Below are positions 23,575 through 32,499 of a stretch of DNA of 64,000 nt, piece after piece. The notes below the pieces were generated by a model. It saw only the letters and a program-made list of their open reading frames with translations. It did not search any database and was not told the DNA's origin. The stretch is from Azonexus sp. Lineage in GTDB: Bacteria > Pseudomonadota > Gammaproteobacteria > Burkholderiales > Rhodocyclaceae. Numbering within the stretch: the first letter of the stretch is position 1; the number at the start of each line of letters is the position of its first letter. Made by a program: the position numbers and the translations under genes. The stretch is from positions 124,001 through 188,000 of the forward strand of contig JAUYSK010000016.1 in NCBI GenBank assembly GCA_030696345.1, given 5' to 3'.

Positions 23575-24570
23575 TTACTTCTTCTCAAATGGCGTCGGGC
23601 GCGGAGTTGAGTCAGACGAAGGTGGCAGGATAGGCAGCTTGAAGTTCGGCTGATCACCTGTCAGTGTTTTCAAGAAAGCGACAACTTTGGCGTTTTCTTC
23701 AGCTGTGAAGGTCTTTCCGAGCTGAATACGCGCCATTGTATTGACTGCCTCAGCCAAAGTATTGGCAGCGCCATCATGGAAGTACGGATAGGTCATTTCA
23801 ACATTACGTAGAGTTGGCACCTTGAAGTTGAAGCGGTCAGCGTCTTTGCCGGTTACAGCAGAACGACCTTCGGCCGGACTGTTGGCAGAATAAGCGGCAA
23901 CAACACCCATCTTCTGGAAGGAATTACCACCGACAGCGGGTCCGTTGTGGCAAGCAACACAGCCACTATCCTTGAACAGTTGGTAACCAGCCAGTTCATC
24001 CTTGGTGATCGCCTTTTTGTTACCCTTCAAATACTTGTCGAAGCGTGAATTCGGGGTGACAAGAGTTTCCTCGAATGCAGCGATAGCCTTGGTGACTTTC
24101 TCAATATCAACCTGCTCGGAGCCAAAAGCCTTCTTGAATTCGGCAACGTAGCCAGGAATCGATTGCAGCACGCCAACAGCTAGCGTGTGACTAAAGCCCA
24201 TCTCACCCGGGTTGGCAATCGGTCCGCCAGCCTGTGCCTGCAAGTCAGCAGCACGGCCATCCCAGAATTGGGCAACATTGAGACTCGAATTGAGTACGGT
24301 AGGCGCATTGATCGGACCCTGCTGCCATTTATCACCAATTGAGGTGGGAATATTGTCGGTACCGCCCATCGACAGGTTGTGACACGAGTTGCAGGAGATA
24401 AAGCCAGACTTGGAAAGACGCGGATCGAAGTAAAGCTTCTTGCCGAGTTCGACCAAGGCAGGATTGGTAACCTTGGCAGCCTGGATTGGCTGGATAGGTT
24501 CGCCACCACTTGCGATGGCCAAGGACGTACCAGCGATCATCAGACTTGCCACGAGGATGTGAATTTTCAT
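23575..24570 (-). CDS. ccpA: Di-haem cytochrome c peroxidase
   Basis: 331-residue periplasmic enzyme that reduces H2O2 with electrons from cytochrome c. The signal peptide MKIHILVASLMIAGTSLAIA is clear. Two CxxCH haem sites are present: CNSCH (60-64) for the peroxidatic haem and CVACH near residue 205 for the electron-transfer haem. FDPRLSKSGFISCNSCHN and TLRNVEMTYPYFHDG are typical of the CcpA/MauG family. It is divergent from oxyR, and the gap holds a full OxyR operator, so induction by peroxide is expected. Confidence 0.92.
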   Translation of the reverse strand: MKIHILVASLMIAGTSLAIASGGEPIQPIQAAKVTNPALVELGKKLYFDPRLSKSGFISCNSCHNLSMGGTDNIPTSIGDKWQQGPINAPTVLNSSLNVAQFWDGRAADLQAQAGGPIANPGEMGFSHTLAVGVLQSIPGYVAEFKKAFGSEQVDIEKVTKAIAAFEETLVTPNSRFDKYLKGNKKAITKDELAGYQLFKDSGCVACHNGPAVGGNSFQKMGVVAAYSANSPAEGRSAVTGKDADRFNFKVPTLRNVEMTYPYFHDGAANTLAEAVNTMARIQLGKTFTAEENAKVVAFLKTLTGDQPNFKLPILPPSSDSTPRPTPFEKK

Positions 24571-24662
24571 AGGTATCTCCTTTTGCGTTGAAATGTCTTT
24601 GGTTGATTCGGATAATATCCATGGTGGAATTATGGATATTGACCTAAGTCAATGATTTATTT

Positions 24663-24699
24663 ATAGTTTTTTACTATTTGCCGTATAGTTTTTTCCTAT
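24663..24699. promoter_or_regulatory. OxyR tetramer-binding site
   Basis: The sequence matches ATAG-N7-CTAT-N7-ATAG-N7-CTAT with no mismatch, the E. coli OxyR consensus. Half-sites start at 24663, 24674, 24685 and 24696. It ends 18 bases before the oxyR start codon and 93 bases from the peroxidase start, so it can serve peroxidase activation and oxyR autoregulation. Confidence 0.92.
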
Positions 24700-24717
24700 G
24701 GATGCTGCTCGATAATC

Positions 24718-25626
24718 ATGAAACTTACTGCATTGCGATATCTCGTTGCCTTTGCTAACGAAGAGTCATTCATTCGGGCGGCTGAACGCTGCCAGGTCAG
24801 TCAGCCCACGCTGAGCGTGGCATTGCAGCACCTTGAAGCAGAGCTTGGGGTAACGCTAATCGATCGGGTAAGAGGACATGTGTCACTTACCGATATTGGC
24901 CGACAGGTGGCGGCACAGGCTCAGCGGGCACTGGATGAAACCGAGCGCATCGGAACCGTTGCGCAGATGGGTAAGAATCAGTTGAGCGGCGCGTTTCGTC
25001 TGGGTGTTATCCATACCATCGGTCCCTACTTGCTGCCTGAGTTGATTGCCTCCATGCACAACACGGCGCCAGAGATGGCGCTCTATATTGAGGAAAGCAT
25101 GACGGCGCTGCTCACCGATTATTTAAAGTACGGTACGGTCGATGCCGCCATTGTTGCGTTGCCTTTCGAAGTGCCAGGAATTGAAACCTACTCACTCTAC
25201 GATGAGGCATTCAGGGTTGTGGTACCGCGCGGCCACCTCTGGGAGAAGCGCAAGCAAATTGCCAATAGCGAGGTAAGTGGTCAGACTGTTCTTGTCCTCA
25301 AGGCGGGGAACTGTTTTCGTGAACAAGTTCTTGATGCTTGTCCTGAAATCAGTCATGCCGAAGGTTCGCTGCATCAAGGGCATTCAATCGAGACGATTCG
25401 TTGCATGGTCGCTTCAGGATATGGCATTTCCGTTTTGCCAGCAGGTGCGCTGTCCGGTCCCTATAGAACTGATATCGTCTGTTCCATACCATTTGAACCG
25501 CCAGCGCCCACCCGACGTGTCGCACTCGCCTGGAGGCGCGGCTTCAACCGGCCAGAAGCCATTTCCGCCATCATCGACGCTGTTCATGGAATCACTAATC
25601 CGAGTTACGCGCACATTGAGCATTGA
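24718..25626 (+). CDS. oxyR: Peroxide-sensing LysR-type regulator OxyR
   Basis: 302-residue LysR-type protein with an N-terminal helix-turn-helix (FIRAAERCQVSQPTLSVALQHLE). In the effector domain the redox pair sits at Cys199 (GNCFREQ) and Cys208 (LDACPE), the same positions as the disulphide-forming cysteines of E. coli OxyR. Oxidation by H2O2 switches it to an activator. The ATG at 24718 directly follows its own operator. Divergent cytochrome c peroxidase is the evident target. Confidence 0.94.
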   Translation: MKLTALRYLVAFANEESFIRAAERCQVSQPTLSVALQHLEAELGVTLIDRVRGHVSLTDIGRQVAAQAQRALDETERIGTVAQMGKNQLSGAFRLGVIHTIGPYLLPELIASMHNTAPEMALYIEESMTALLTDYLKYGTVDAAIVALPFEVPGIETYSLYDEAFRVVVPRGHLWEKRKQIANSEVSGQTVLVLKAGNCFREQVLDACPEISHAEGSLHQGHSIETIRCMVASGYGISVLPAGALSGPYRTDIVCSIPFEPPAPTRRVALAWRRGFNRPEAISAIIDAVHGITNPSYAHIEH

Positions 25627-25654
25627 GAACGCTGAATCAGGGATATCCGAAAAT

Positions 25655-25694
25655 ATTATTTGTTCCGGGATAGCCACCTTGACCGGCAAATAAT
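25655..25694 (+). terminator. Stem-loop after oxyR
   Basis: ATTATTTG-TT-CCGG pairs with CCGG-CAAATAAT (12 base pairs with a 2-base bulge, 14-base loop) 29 bases past the oxyR stop. No T-run follows. The rest of the gap to 25,893 shows nothing recognisable. Confidence 0.45.
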
Positions 25695-25893
25695 GGCAGG
25701 GTCGGGTCTGCTGCCTGAATCAAGCTGTGCAGGTTGGTGCTGCAGGTGGATTCAATAAACCGCTCCTCAACGTTTCGCGCCTTTAATGCCGTAAATGGCC
25801 CCCAATCATTGCCCCAATAGTAACGGTGGCTTTCAGATAAGGATCAGCGGCAGCGTTGGAGAAGAATTTCCATTGACCAATGGCCGATAGCAC

Positions 25894-27018
25894 CTATTCA
25901 GCAGGCCTCCCCAAAGCTGCCATCCAGCCTTTTGCAACACAGTCAGACTGAATCAACGGAGCAACACCGGGTTCGGATTCGAAGCGCGCCAGCAGATTTT
26001 CGTATCCCGCCGAGCGAAAAGCGAGACAGCCCTTTGTGCCGCCCAGAATTTCTTCGAAGAAGGCGAGCGTCAGGTCGATTGTGGCTACCTTGACCAAAGG
26101 ATTCAGGTCGCGCCCGCCGGCGCTCAAACGGTCGGTGAACATGCTGTGCGATCCATCGCGAAATGCAACGAAGGTTTTGCGCGTACCGCCGGTAGCGGTG
26201 AAAACGCGCAGGCGGTCTTGATAGTCAGAGAGGTAGCCGGGAATCCGGATCTCATCGCCGGTGGCCGTAATGTGCAGCGTCGGGATGCCGATGGTGCGCA
26301 CGACAGCCTCCGGGTCAGTCTCGCCGTGAAAGGGGGGCGCACTGATGATGACGGCACCGAGGACACGGCTGTCGCGGTAGGTGAGCTTTCCCTGCGGGCG
26401 CGAGAATTCCGCGCCGGCAGCCAGCAGGGCAGTATTGGCGCCATAGGAATGGCCGGCAGCGAGGATGCGTGCAGGATCGATCACGCCGGCTAACTGCGGG
26501 TCGGCGAGCACCGTGTCAAGGGCAAAGCCAAGGTCGCGCACGCGGTTAACCGCCTCGGTCTCATTCGCGGCGGATTGCAGCCGGGAGACCATATCCAGCG
26601 GATTACCGCTCCATAGGCGGCTGTCGCTGCCGACATGCTGGACGTGCAGGCTGGCATAGCCGCGCGCTGCCCAGTTTGCGCCAAGATAGGAATAGCCTTC
26701 GCGCGAACCGCCCATGCCATGCGAGAAGGCAACCAGAGGCACCGGCTCGCGCCGCGAGGCTACAGGTGGCAGGTAGAGTTTGACCAGCACTTCGCGCTGC
26801 CGGTCGCGGTCGACCCACTGGAAATACTTTATTTCATAGGCGGCTGGTTGTGGCAACAAGTTGGCCTCGACCAGCGCTGCCTGATTACGGACCGCCCAGG
26901 ACTCGACAATTCCGTTCGTCCGGCCGTCCTGAGTAACGGCGCAAGCGCTGAGCAAGCTCACGCACGTTGCCACGAGGAGCAATCTGGTCGAACGGTTTAT
27001 TGGCATCGAAAAACGCAT
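25894..27018 (-). CDS. Alpha/beta-hydrolase lipoprotein (PAF-acetylhydrolase-like)
   Basis: 374-residue predicted lipoprotein: the N-terminus MPINRSTRLLLVATCVSLLSAC ends in a lipobox LSAC, so a start at the internal Met (MPINRS) is also possible. The hydrolase core has an oxyanion-type LVAFSHGMGGSREGY segment, the nucleophile elbow AAGHSYGANT and a late GSHSMFTD that could hold the catalytic His. The closest family by text is the platelet-activating-factor acetylhydrolase/dienelactone-hydrolase-like group. Substrate unknown. It stands alone; the 238 bases between it and paaX show no gene. Confidence 0.78.
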   Translation of the reverse strand: MRFSMPINRSTRLLLVATCVSLLSACAVTQDGRTNGIVESWAVRNQAALVEANLLPQPAAYEIKYFQWVDRDRQREVLVKLYLPPVASRREPVPLVAFSHGMGGSREGYSYLGANWAARGYASLHVQHVGSDSRLWSGNPLDMVSRLQSAANETEAVNRVRDLGFALDTVLADPQLAGVIDPARILAAGHSYGANTALLAAGAEFSRPQGKLTYRDSRVLGAVIISAPPFHGETDPEAVVRTIGIPTLHITATGDEIRIPGYLSDYQDRLRVFTATGGTRKTFVAFRDGSHSMFTDRLSAGGRDLNPLVKVATIDLTLAFFEEILGGTKGCLAFRSAGYENLLARFESEPGVAPLIQSDCVAKGWMAALGRPAE

Positions 27019-27256
27019 GTCTGGACTGCCCGGTTGTATTTACCTGTTATCTGAGCACTTAACGGGGAATAAGTTGCGAAACCAGATTGGCACTATAACG
27101 TGTTGCATTTCAGGGTCGAACCCCTGGTCGATCATGTTCGTCCACCGCTGTCGGTGCTGGCGGCGCTACCTCCTTCAGCGCGAAGTCAGTGGCCGTTGAT
27201 CGGGGGTAACCCGAATCGCCGGGCAACCGATGCAACACTTCGCACCGAATCAATCG

Positions 27257-28249
27257 TCAGGCTCCGATCGGTATTGCCGCGAGCGGATCATCCTGTGGGT
27301 AGCGATCGGTGTAGACCGAATCAACGGGGGGATTCGTCCCGTCCGCCAGGGTCAGGAATTCGTCCAGATGCCGTTCGGAAGCTGCCTCCAGACGGCGATA
27401 GAGTTCCTTGCAGAGCAGGCGCGCCTTCTGGCCGGGCCATTCAAGCGGCAGCAGCACATCCGGCAACTCGGGGTCACGCAGCAACAGGCGGCGATAGTCG
27501 TGGATCAGCAAGGTGCGCAGCAGGAAGGCATCTTCGCCCCCGACAGTGGCCTGTCGATCGTTGCGCAATTCGGCGAGGATGGGCAAATAAGTGGCGACAA
27601 AGGCGGCATAGGCAGCCGCCAGTTCGTCCAGATTCCAGGCCCGACGGACCAGATCGGCATCATCAGCGGACAGGCCGGAGCGCGAGTCGGCTGCGAGCAG
27701 CGGCATCAGACGACCGAGGTGATCGGACAAGCCTTCGGCGACCAGCGCATCGAAGGTGGCGGTGAGATCGGCCGACGGATGCACGAAACAATCGCTGCCG
27801 AGCACGCCAAAACCCTGCCAGAACAATGCCCGGCGCAAGTGTTCGCGTTCCTTCGGATCAAATTCGCCGACGGCCAGAATCAGTCGCCAGCGGCGATCCC
27901 AGAGCGGGGCATGCGAGGCATAAATATGGCGCGAGGCTTCTTCAAAACGCCGGCGGCCGGAATTGGTCAGCACGTAGTCGGCGCGACGACCCACCGTTTC
28001 CGTGCGCAACCATTCTTCCTTGGCCAGCCGGAACACTGAAGTCCGGACCAGACGTTCATTCAGTTCCAGCGGTTCGAGCAGGCGGATCAGGCTACCCAGC
28101 CAGACACGCCCGCCCCGCGGCAGGATGGCGTCACCAAAGACGGAAATAATGAGCGAACCCGCCTGAACGCGGCGTTGCTGCCGAAAATCGTCGAGGCGGG
28201 TCTTGATCGGTTGAATCACGGTATCGGGCGGAACTGAGAATCCGTGCAT
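27257..28249 (-). CDS. paaX: PaaX-family transcriptional repressor of phenylacetate catabolism
   Basis: About 330 residues. It aligns with PaaX along its length: GSLIISVFGDAILPRGGRVWLGSLI, LVRTSVFRLAKEEWLRTE, a winged-helix N-terminal third and a C-terminal HDYRRLLLRDPELPDVLLP. PaaX represses paa operons until phenylacetyl-CoA binds. I prefer the ATG at 28249 (MHGFSVPPD); a GTG at 28297 overlaps the reductase stop and would add 16 residues. It is transcribed with the reductase and di-iron genes upstream, so it may be autoregulated through their promoter. Confidence 0.87.
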   Translation of the reverse strand: MHGFSVPPDTVIQPIKTRLDDFRQQRRVQAGSLIISVFGDAILPRGGRVWLGSLIRLLEPLELNERLVRTSVFRLAKEEWLRTETVGRRADYVLTNSGRRRFEEASRHIYASHAPLWDRRWRLILAVGEFDPKEREHLRRALFWQGFGVLGSDCFVHPSADLTATFDALVAEGLSDHLGRLMPLLAADSRSGLSADDADLVRRAWNLDELAAAYAAFVATYLPILAELRNDRQATVGGEDAFLLRTLLIHDYRRLLLRDPELPDVLLPLEWPGQKARLLCKELYRRLEAASERHLDEFLTLADGTNPPVDSVYTDRYPQDDPLAAIPIGA

Positions 28250-28293
28250 GGTAGCGATTCCGTCCCGCCCTGAATAGCGTGAACTCGCGTGAA

Positions 28294-29343
28294 TCACGCT
28301 GGCAGCATGTGATCCGCGTCGGCAATCTCGGGTTGCTGCTGCGCAAAGAAGCCCTCGGTGTGGATCAATTCATCCTTTGCGCCCAGCTTCTTGACGATCG
28401 CGACGCAGGCTTCGACGAATTCCGGACTGCCAGCGGCAAAGATAGTGTGCTTTGAAAGATCGGAAAAAATGCCCGGCAGCACGACGTCGATGCGCCCCGA
28501 CAGATAGCCATCAGCTTTCTCGCGGGTCAGCGTGATCTTGTAATCGAAACTGCGATGCTTGGTTCGCCACCACGCCATCATGCCCTGGCTATAAACGTCT
28601 TCCTTGCTGCGTGCCGAGAAGACCATCGTCACCGGCTTCTTGAAGCCACGCCGCAGTGCCGCTTCGGCCAAGGCCATGATCGGCGCCAGGCCAGTGCCGG
28701 CAGCCAGACAAAGCACCGGCGTATCAACCGAGGGATCGCCGATGAAGGTGCCGTAGGCACCGGAAATCTTCACGTTTTCTCCGATGTTCAGACCATCGTG
28801 AATCCAGTTGCTGGTTATACCGCCTTCGGCGCGCGCAACCTGCAGCACCAGTTCACCATCCGGGCGCGGGGCGTTGGAAATCGAGTAAGCGCGGGCCGGG
28901 ACATCGGCGCGGGGATTGCCGACCGTGACATACTGGCCGGGCCAGTAGCGAATCGGCTGACCGACCGGACGCAGGCGCAGTTCGACGACACGGGCCGCCA
29001 CTGGGCGCTTGTCGGTGACCACGAACAGGGCTTCCTCACGTGGCGGAAAGAGTTTGGGCTTGGCATCCAGCGTGCCCCACTCGATGCTGATTTCCTCGGA
29101 AATCGGCTTGGCCATGCACATCAGGCCATAGCCCTGCTTGCGCTCATCCTGCGACAACGCCATGTCGAGAACCATGCCCTGGTCGAACTGACCGGAGGTG
29201 ACCTTGACCTTGCATTCGCCACAGGCACCGGCGCGGCAGTTGTTGGGCAGCGCATAGCCTGCCTTTTCCAACGCCATCAAGACGGTGTCGCCATAGGCGC
29301 AATCCACAGCCTTGCCCGAAGGTTGCATCACGATGCGAGCCAT
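28294..29343 (-). CDS. Ferredoxin/FNR-type reductase, partner of the R2-like di-iron protein
   Basis: 349-residue electron-transfer protein. An N-terminal plant-type [2Fe-2S] ferredoxin domain (Cys36, Cys41, Cys44, Cys76) is followed by an FAD domain (ARAYSISNAP, GAYGTF) and an NAD-binding domain (LAAGTGLAPIMALAE). The domain order is that of monooxygenase reductases such as DmpP, not PaaE. It is 89 bases downstream of the di-iron gene and reads into paaX. The obvious role is to feed electrons to the 342-residue neighbour. A specific pathway cannot be assigned. Confidence 0.86.
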   Translation of the reverse strand: MARIVMQPSGKAVDCAYGDTVLMALEKAGYALPNNCRAGACGECKVKVTSGQFDQGMVLDMALSQDERKQGYGLMCMAKPISEEISIEWGTLDAKPKLFPPREEALFVVTDKRPVAARVVELRLRPVGQPIRYWPGQYVTVGNPRADVPARAYSISNAPRPDGELVLQVARAEGGITSNWIHDGLNIGENVKISGAYGTFIGDPSVDTPVLCLAAGTGLAPIMALAEAALRRGFKKPVTMVFSARSKEDVYSQGMMAWWRTKHRSFDYKITLTREKADGYLSGRIDVVLPGIFSDLSKHTIFAAGSPEFVEACVAIVKKLGAKDELIHTEGFFAQQQPEIADADHMLPA

Positions 29344-29432
29344 TTTCTTCCCCTTATTATTCGTTTCTCTGTTGTGGCAAGGCCGACGCCCCTGTCGGGA
29401 CGCCGGCCAGCAGCAATTACAATCAACTCACT

Positions 29433-30461
29433 TTAGAAGACCGGAATGATGTCTTCCATATCAATTTCCGAAACTTCCTGACCGGTGATGCCGACTTCCG
29501 GAATGGCCGGGAACGGAATATTGTAGCGATCGAGCACGCTCTTTAGGTTGATCATCGCGTTCTTCCAGTTTTCCAGCTTGGCTTCGTAGCTCGGAATACC
29601 GAAACCGGCACCGCGGGCAACTTCTTCGCCTTCGCGCTGGTTGGCGATGAAGTCTTCCGGCAGGTCCCAGAATTCCATCGGCGGCTCGAACAGCACGGCT
29701 GACAGGAACAGGTAGCCAGCACGGATCTGCTTGGTGACGATGCCCTTGGTGGCGTCGTCCAGGCCCGGATAGTCACGTTCCATGACGGCCATGCAGATCG
29801 CCATGTGACGGCCTTCGTCGCGACCGATGTTCTTGAAACCTTCCTTGAAGACGGCTTCACGGGAATTTTCGTACATCTGCTTGAAGATGGTGGCGGCTGC
29901 GATTTCGCCCATCAGGAAGGAGCTGAACAATACGGCCAGGTCATACTTGGGAACGGCCTTCTTGTAACCGGTCCAGTAACGGCCGCCATTGAAGTACAAC
30001 CACTTGACGTTCTTCTGCAGGCGACGGCCGAGGTCGGTCTTCGGCTCGTAGGTGATCGGGTCCGGATGGCCGAGCAGCTTGGTGATGGCCAGACCGCACA
30101 TGATTTCGTGATTCTGTTCGTCACGGGTCACCGAGAAGAAGCACTTGCGGACCGGATCTTCTTCATGCACTTCGTAGGTCTTGATCAGTGCTTCGGCAAA
30201 AACCGGCGGTGCGGAGGCATCAAACACCGACAGCAGGCTCCACCAGTAGGCGATGGATTCGCGCTCTTCCCAAGTGTAGCTGTCCACATCCAGCGTATCC
30301 CAGGGCAGCTTTTCCGGATCCCAGTTCTCGCGCAGCGAGGCTTCCCATACTTCCTGCAGCTTCTTGGTCTTGTTGTTCCAGGAGAGGGGGTAAATATTCG
30401 GCTGCTCGGTTGCCGGCGGAAACTCCATCTTGTCTGCGAAACGTTCTTTATTGCTTGCCAT
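29433..30461 (-). CDS. Ferritin-like/R2-like di-iron oxygenase, unassigned
   Basis: 342-residue protein with a ribonucleotide-reductase-R2-like arrangement of ligands: E115-x-x-H118 (DEQNHE), E186 (GEIAAATIF) and E216-x-x-H219 (DEGRHMA), with a first-helix carboxylate probably at Asp81 or Glu90. It is not PaaA, BoxB or a phenol-hydroxylase subunit by length or motif context. With the reductase gene downstream it makes a two-component monooxygenase-like unit at the head of a transcript containing paaX. AAGGAG precedes the ATG at seven bases. A link to phenylacetate or related aromatics is inferred from position only. Confidence 0.8.
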   Translation of the reverse strand: MASNKERFADKMEFPPATEQPNIYPLSWNNKTKKLQEVWEASLRENWDPEKLPWDTLDVDSYTWEERESIAYWWSLLSVFDASAPPVFAEALIKTYEVHEEDPVRKCFFSVTRDEQNHEIMCGLAITKLLGHPDPITYEPKTDLGRRLQKNVKWLYFNGGRYWTGYKKAVPKYDLAVLFSSFLMGEIAAATIFKQMYENSREAVFKEGFKNIGRDEGRHMAICMAVMERDYPGLDDATKGIVTKQIRAGYLFLSAVLFEPPMEFWDLPEDFIANQREGEEVARGAGFGIPSYEAKLENWKNAMINLKSVLDRYNIPFPAIPEVGITGQEVSEIDMEDIIPVF

Positions 30462-30531
30462 GTCTCACTCCTTGTTGAATTCGTCAGGTTATTGGCCAAC
30501 CCGATGTGGGCTGCCACGGTTGAATCATGTT

Positions 30532-30567
30532 ACACAATTACCGATTGTGTCAACTATTTTGTATCGC
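30532..30567 (-). promoter_or_regulatory. Promoter/operator region of the di-iron operon
   Basis: On the minus strand TTGACA precedes TAACAT by about 15 bases, and the inverted repeat ACACAAT-N5-ATTGTGT (30532-30550) fills the spacer, a classic repressor position. Just upstream is CGATACAAAA (30567-30558), also present in the inverted repeat before livH. The 361-base gap between this operon and paaN also contains A+T-rich sequence (30,600-30,700) where the paaN promoter should lie; I could not define it. Confidence 0.5.
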
Positions 30568-30822
30568 TTTTAAACATTGCCTAGCCGGGAACTTATTCCG
30601 GAAAGGCAGAATGACGGAAATTTCCTGGAAATACAATAGCTATTTTTGTTGTTTTAATTTGATTTTTTGTTGCAGCGCAGAACGAATTCCGTCATTTAAA
30701 ACTTCACAACACACCCAAACATCTGATACAGTTATTTCACATCAACCGCGACAGTTCGTAACGTCTCAACCAGAAGGCGACCTGCGCAACACGCCAACCA
30801 ACAAGCCCCCCGGAGGAAAGCA

Positions 30823-32490
30823 ATGTCCCACCCCTTGCTCGAAAAGCACCGTCCCCTACTTGAAGGCGCGCTCAACGCCATCCATACACGTGGCTACTGG
30901 TCTGCCTTCAATGAAATGCCGAGCCCCAAGGCTTATGGCGAAACGGCGCCGGACGACGGCAAGAAAGCCTATGAAAGCCACCTCGGCCAGCAATTTGCGC
31001 TGAACCAGCCGGGCGAAACCGGCTGGGTGGGTGGCGAACAATCCCCCTACGGCGTTGACCTGAATGTGCAATACCCGGTCTGCGACATCGAAGCGCTGAT
31101 CGCCGCCGGCGAAAAAGCGATGACCGCCTGGCAGGCCGCCGGCACCGATGGCCGCACCGGCATCTGCCTGGAAATATTGGCGCGCCTTAACCAGCAGAGC
31201 TTCGAACTCGCCCACGCCGTGATGATGACCACCGGCCAGGGCTGGATGATGGCCTTCCAGGCCGGCTCGCCGCACGCTCAGGATCGCGGTCTCGAAGCTG
31301 TCGCCTATGCCTACCGCGACATGAAATTCGTGCCGGCCGAAGCAACCTGGGAAAAGCCGCAGGGCAAGAACCCGCCGCTGGTCCTGAAGAAGCATTTTGA
31401 AGTTGTCGGCCGCGGCGTCGGCGTTGTCGTCGGCTGCGGCACCTTCCCGACCTGGAACACATACCCCGGCCTGTTCGCCGCGCTATCGACCGGCAATGCC
31501 GTGATCGTCAAGCCGCACAGCAACGCCATCCTGCCGGCGGCGATTACCGTTCGCACCATCCGCGCCGTGCTCGCCGAAAGCGGCATCGACCCCAATCTGG
31601 TCACGCTGTGCGTTACCGACAAGCGCGAAACCACCCAGAAACTGGTCACCCACAAAGCGGTCAAGTCAGTCGATTTCACCGGCGGCAACGTCTTCGGCCA
31701 GTGGCTGATCGACAACTGCCGCCAGGCCCAGGTCTATGCCGAGCTGGCCGGCGTCAACAACATCGTGCTCGACTCGACCGACAGCTACCGGAAGATGCTG
31801 GGCAACCTGGCTTTCACGCTGTCGCTCTACTCCGGCCAGATGTGCACCACTTCGCAGGCCATTCTGGTTCCGGCCGGCGGCATCGACACCGAAGACGGCC
31901 ACAAATCCCACGACGAGGTCTGTGCCGATCTGGCCAAGGCCGTCACCGGCTTCCTGTCCAAGCCGGAAGTCGCCCACGCCGTGCTTGGCGCCATCCAGTC
32001 GGCCGATACGCTGAAGCGCATCGAGGAAGCCGGCTCCGGCAAGCTCGGTAACGTCATCCTCGCCCCGACCAAGCTCGATAACCCGGATTTCCCGAAAGCC
32101 GAAGTCCGCACCCCGGTGCTGCTCGCCTGCGACGCCGGCCAGGAAGCTGCCTATATGGAAGAGCGTTTTGGCCCGATCAGCTTCATCGTCAAGGTTGCTG
32201 ATACCGCCGCCGCCATTGCCCTCTCCGAGCGCATCATCAGCACCCACGGCGCGCTGACCGCCGGTGTCTACTCGACCAAGCCGGAAGTGATCGACGCGAT
32301 GACTGCCGCCACTTGGCGTTCCAAGGTCGCGCTGTCGATCAACCTGACTGGCGGCGTCTTTGTGAACCAGTCGGCAGCCTATTCCGACTACCACGGCACC
32401 GGTGGCAATCCTTCCGCCAATGCCTCGTATTCCGACTCCGCCTTCGTTGCCAACCGTTTCCGCGTCGTTCAGCGCCGTTACCACGCCTGA
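30823..32490 (+). CDS. paaN: PaaN-type aldehyde dehydrogenase of phenylacetate degradation
   Basis: 555-residue aldehyde-dehydrogenase-superfamily protein of the PaaN type, starting MSHPLLEKHRPLLEGALNAI after GGAGGAAAGCA. The catalytic Cys is in YSGQMCTTSQAILVP; the nucleotide-binding part includes VKSVDFTGGNVFG. It takes the role of the dehydrogenase domain of E. coli PaaZ, oxidising the ring-opened semialdehyde CoA thioester. The C-terminal MaoC-like hydratase domain of PaaZ is absent, so ring hydrolysis must come from another protein. First gene of paaN-G-H-I-K-J. Confidence 0.88.
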   Translation: MSHPLLEKHRPLLEGALNAIHTRGYWSAFNEMPSPKAYGETAPDDGKKAYESHLGQQFALNQPGETGWVGGEQSPYGVDLNVQYPVCDIEALIAAGEKAMTAWQAAGTDGRTGICLEILARLNQQSFELAHAVMMTTGQGWMMAFQAGSPHAQDRGLEAVAYAYRDMKFVPAEATWEKPQGKNPPLVLKKHFEVVGRGVGVVVGCGTFPTWNTYPGLFAALSTGNAVIVKPHSNAILPAAITVRTIRAVLAESGIDPNLVTLCVTDKRETTQKLVTHKAVKSVDFTGGNVFGQWLIDNCRQAQVYAELAGVNNIVLDSTDSYRKMLGNLAFTLSLYSGQMCTTSQAILVPAGGIDTEDGHKSHDEVCADLAKAVTGFLSKPEVAHAVLGAIQSADTLKRIEEAGSGKLGNVILAPTKLDNPDFPKAEVRTPVLLACDAGQEAAYMEERFGPISFIVKVADTAAAIALSERIISTHGALTAGVYSTKPEVIDAMTAATWRSKVALSINLTGGVFVNQSAAYSDYHGTGGNPSANASYSDSAFVANRFRVVQRRYHA

Positions 32491-32499
32491 GGATCGAGC

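Noticed and set aside
23300..23653. 117-codon plus-strand frame
   Set aside because: Runs through a clear intrinsic terminator and into the peroxidase gene antisense.
27105..27140. T-arm-like AGGGTCGAACCCCTGG suggesting a tRNA
   Set aside because: No acceptor, D or anticodon stem can be formed around it.
28270..28300. Possible PaaX-type operator (TGATTC near the paaX start)
   Set aside because: Lies in the reductase coding end and matches only the core hexamer; too weak without binding data.
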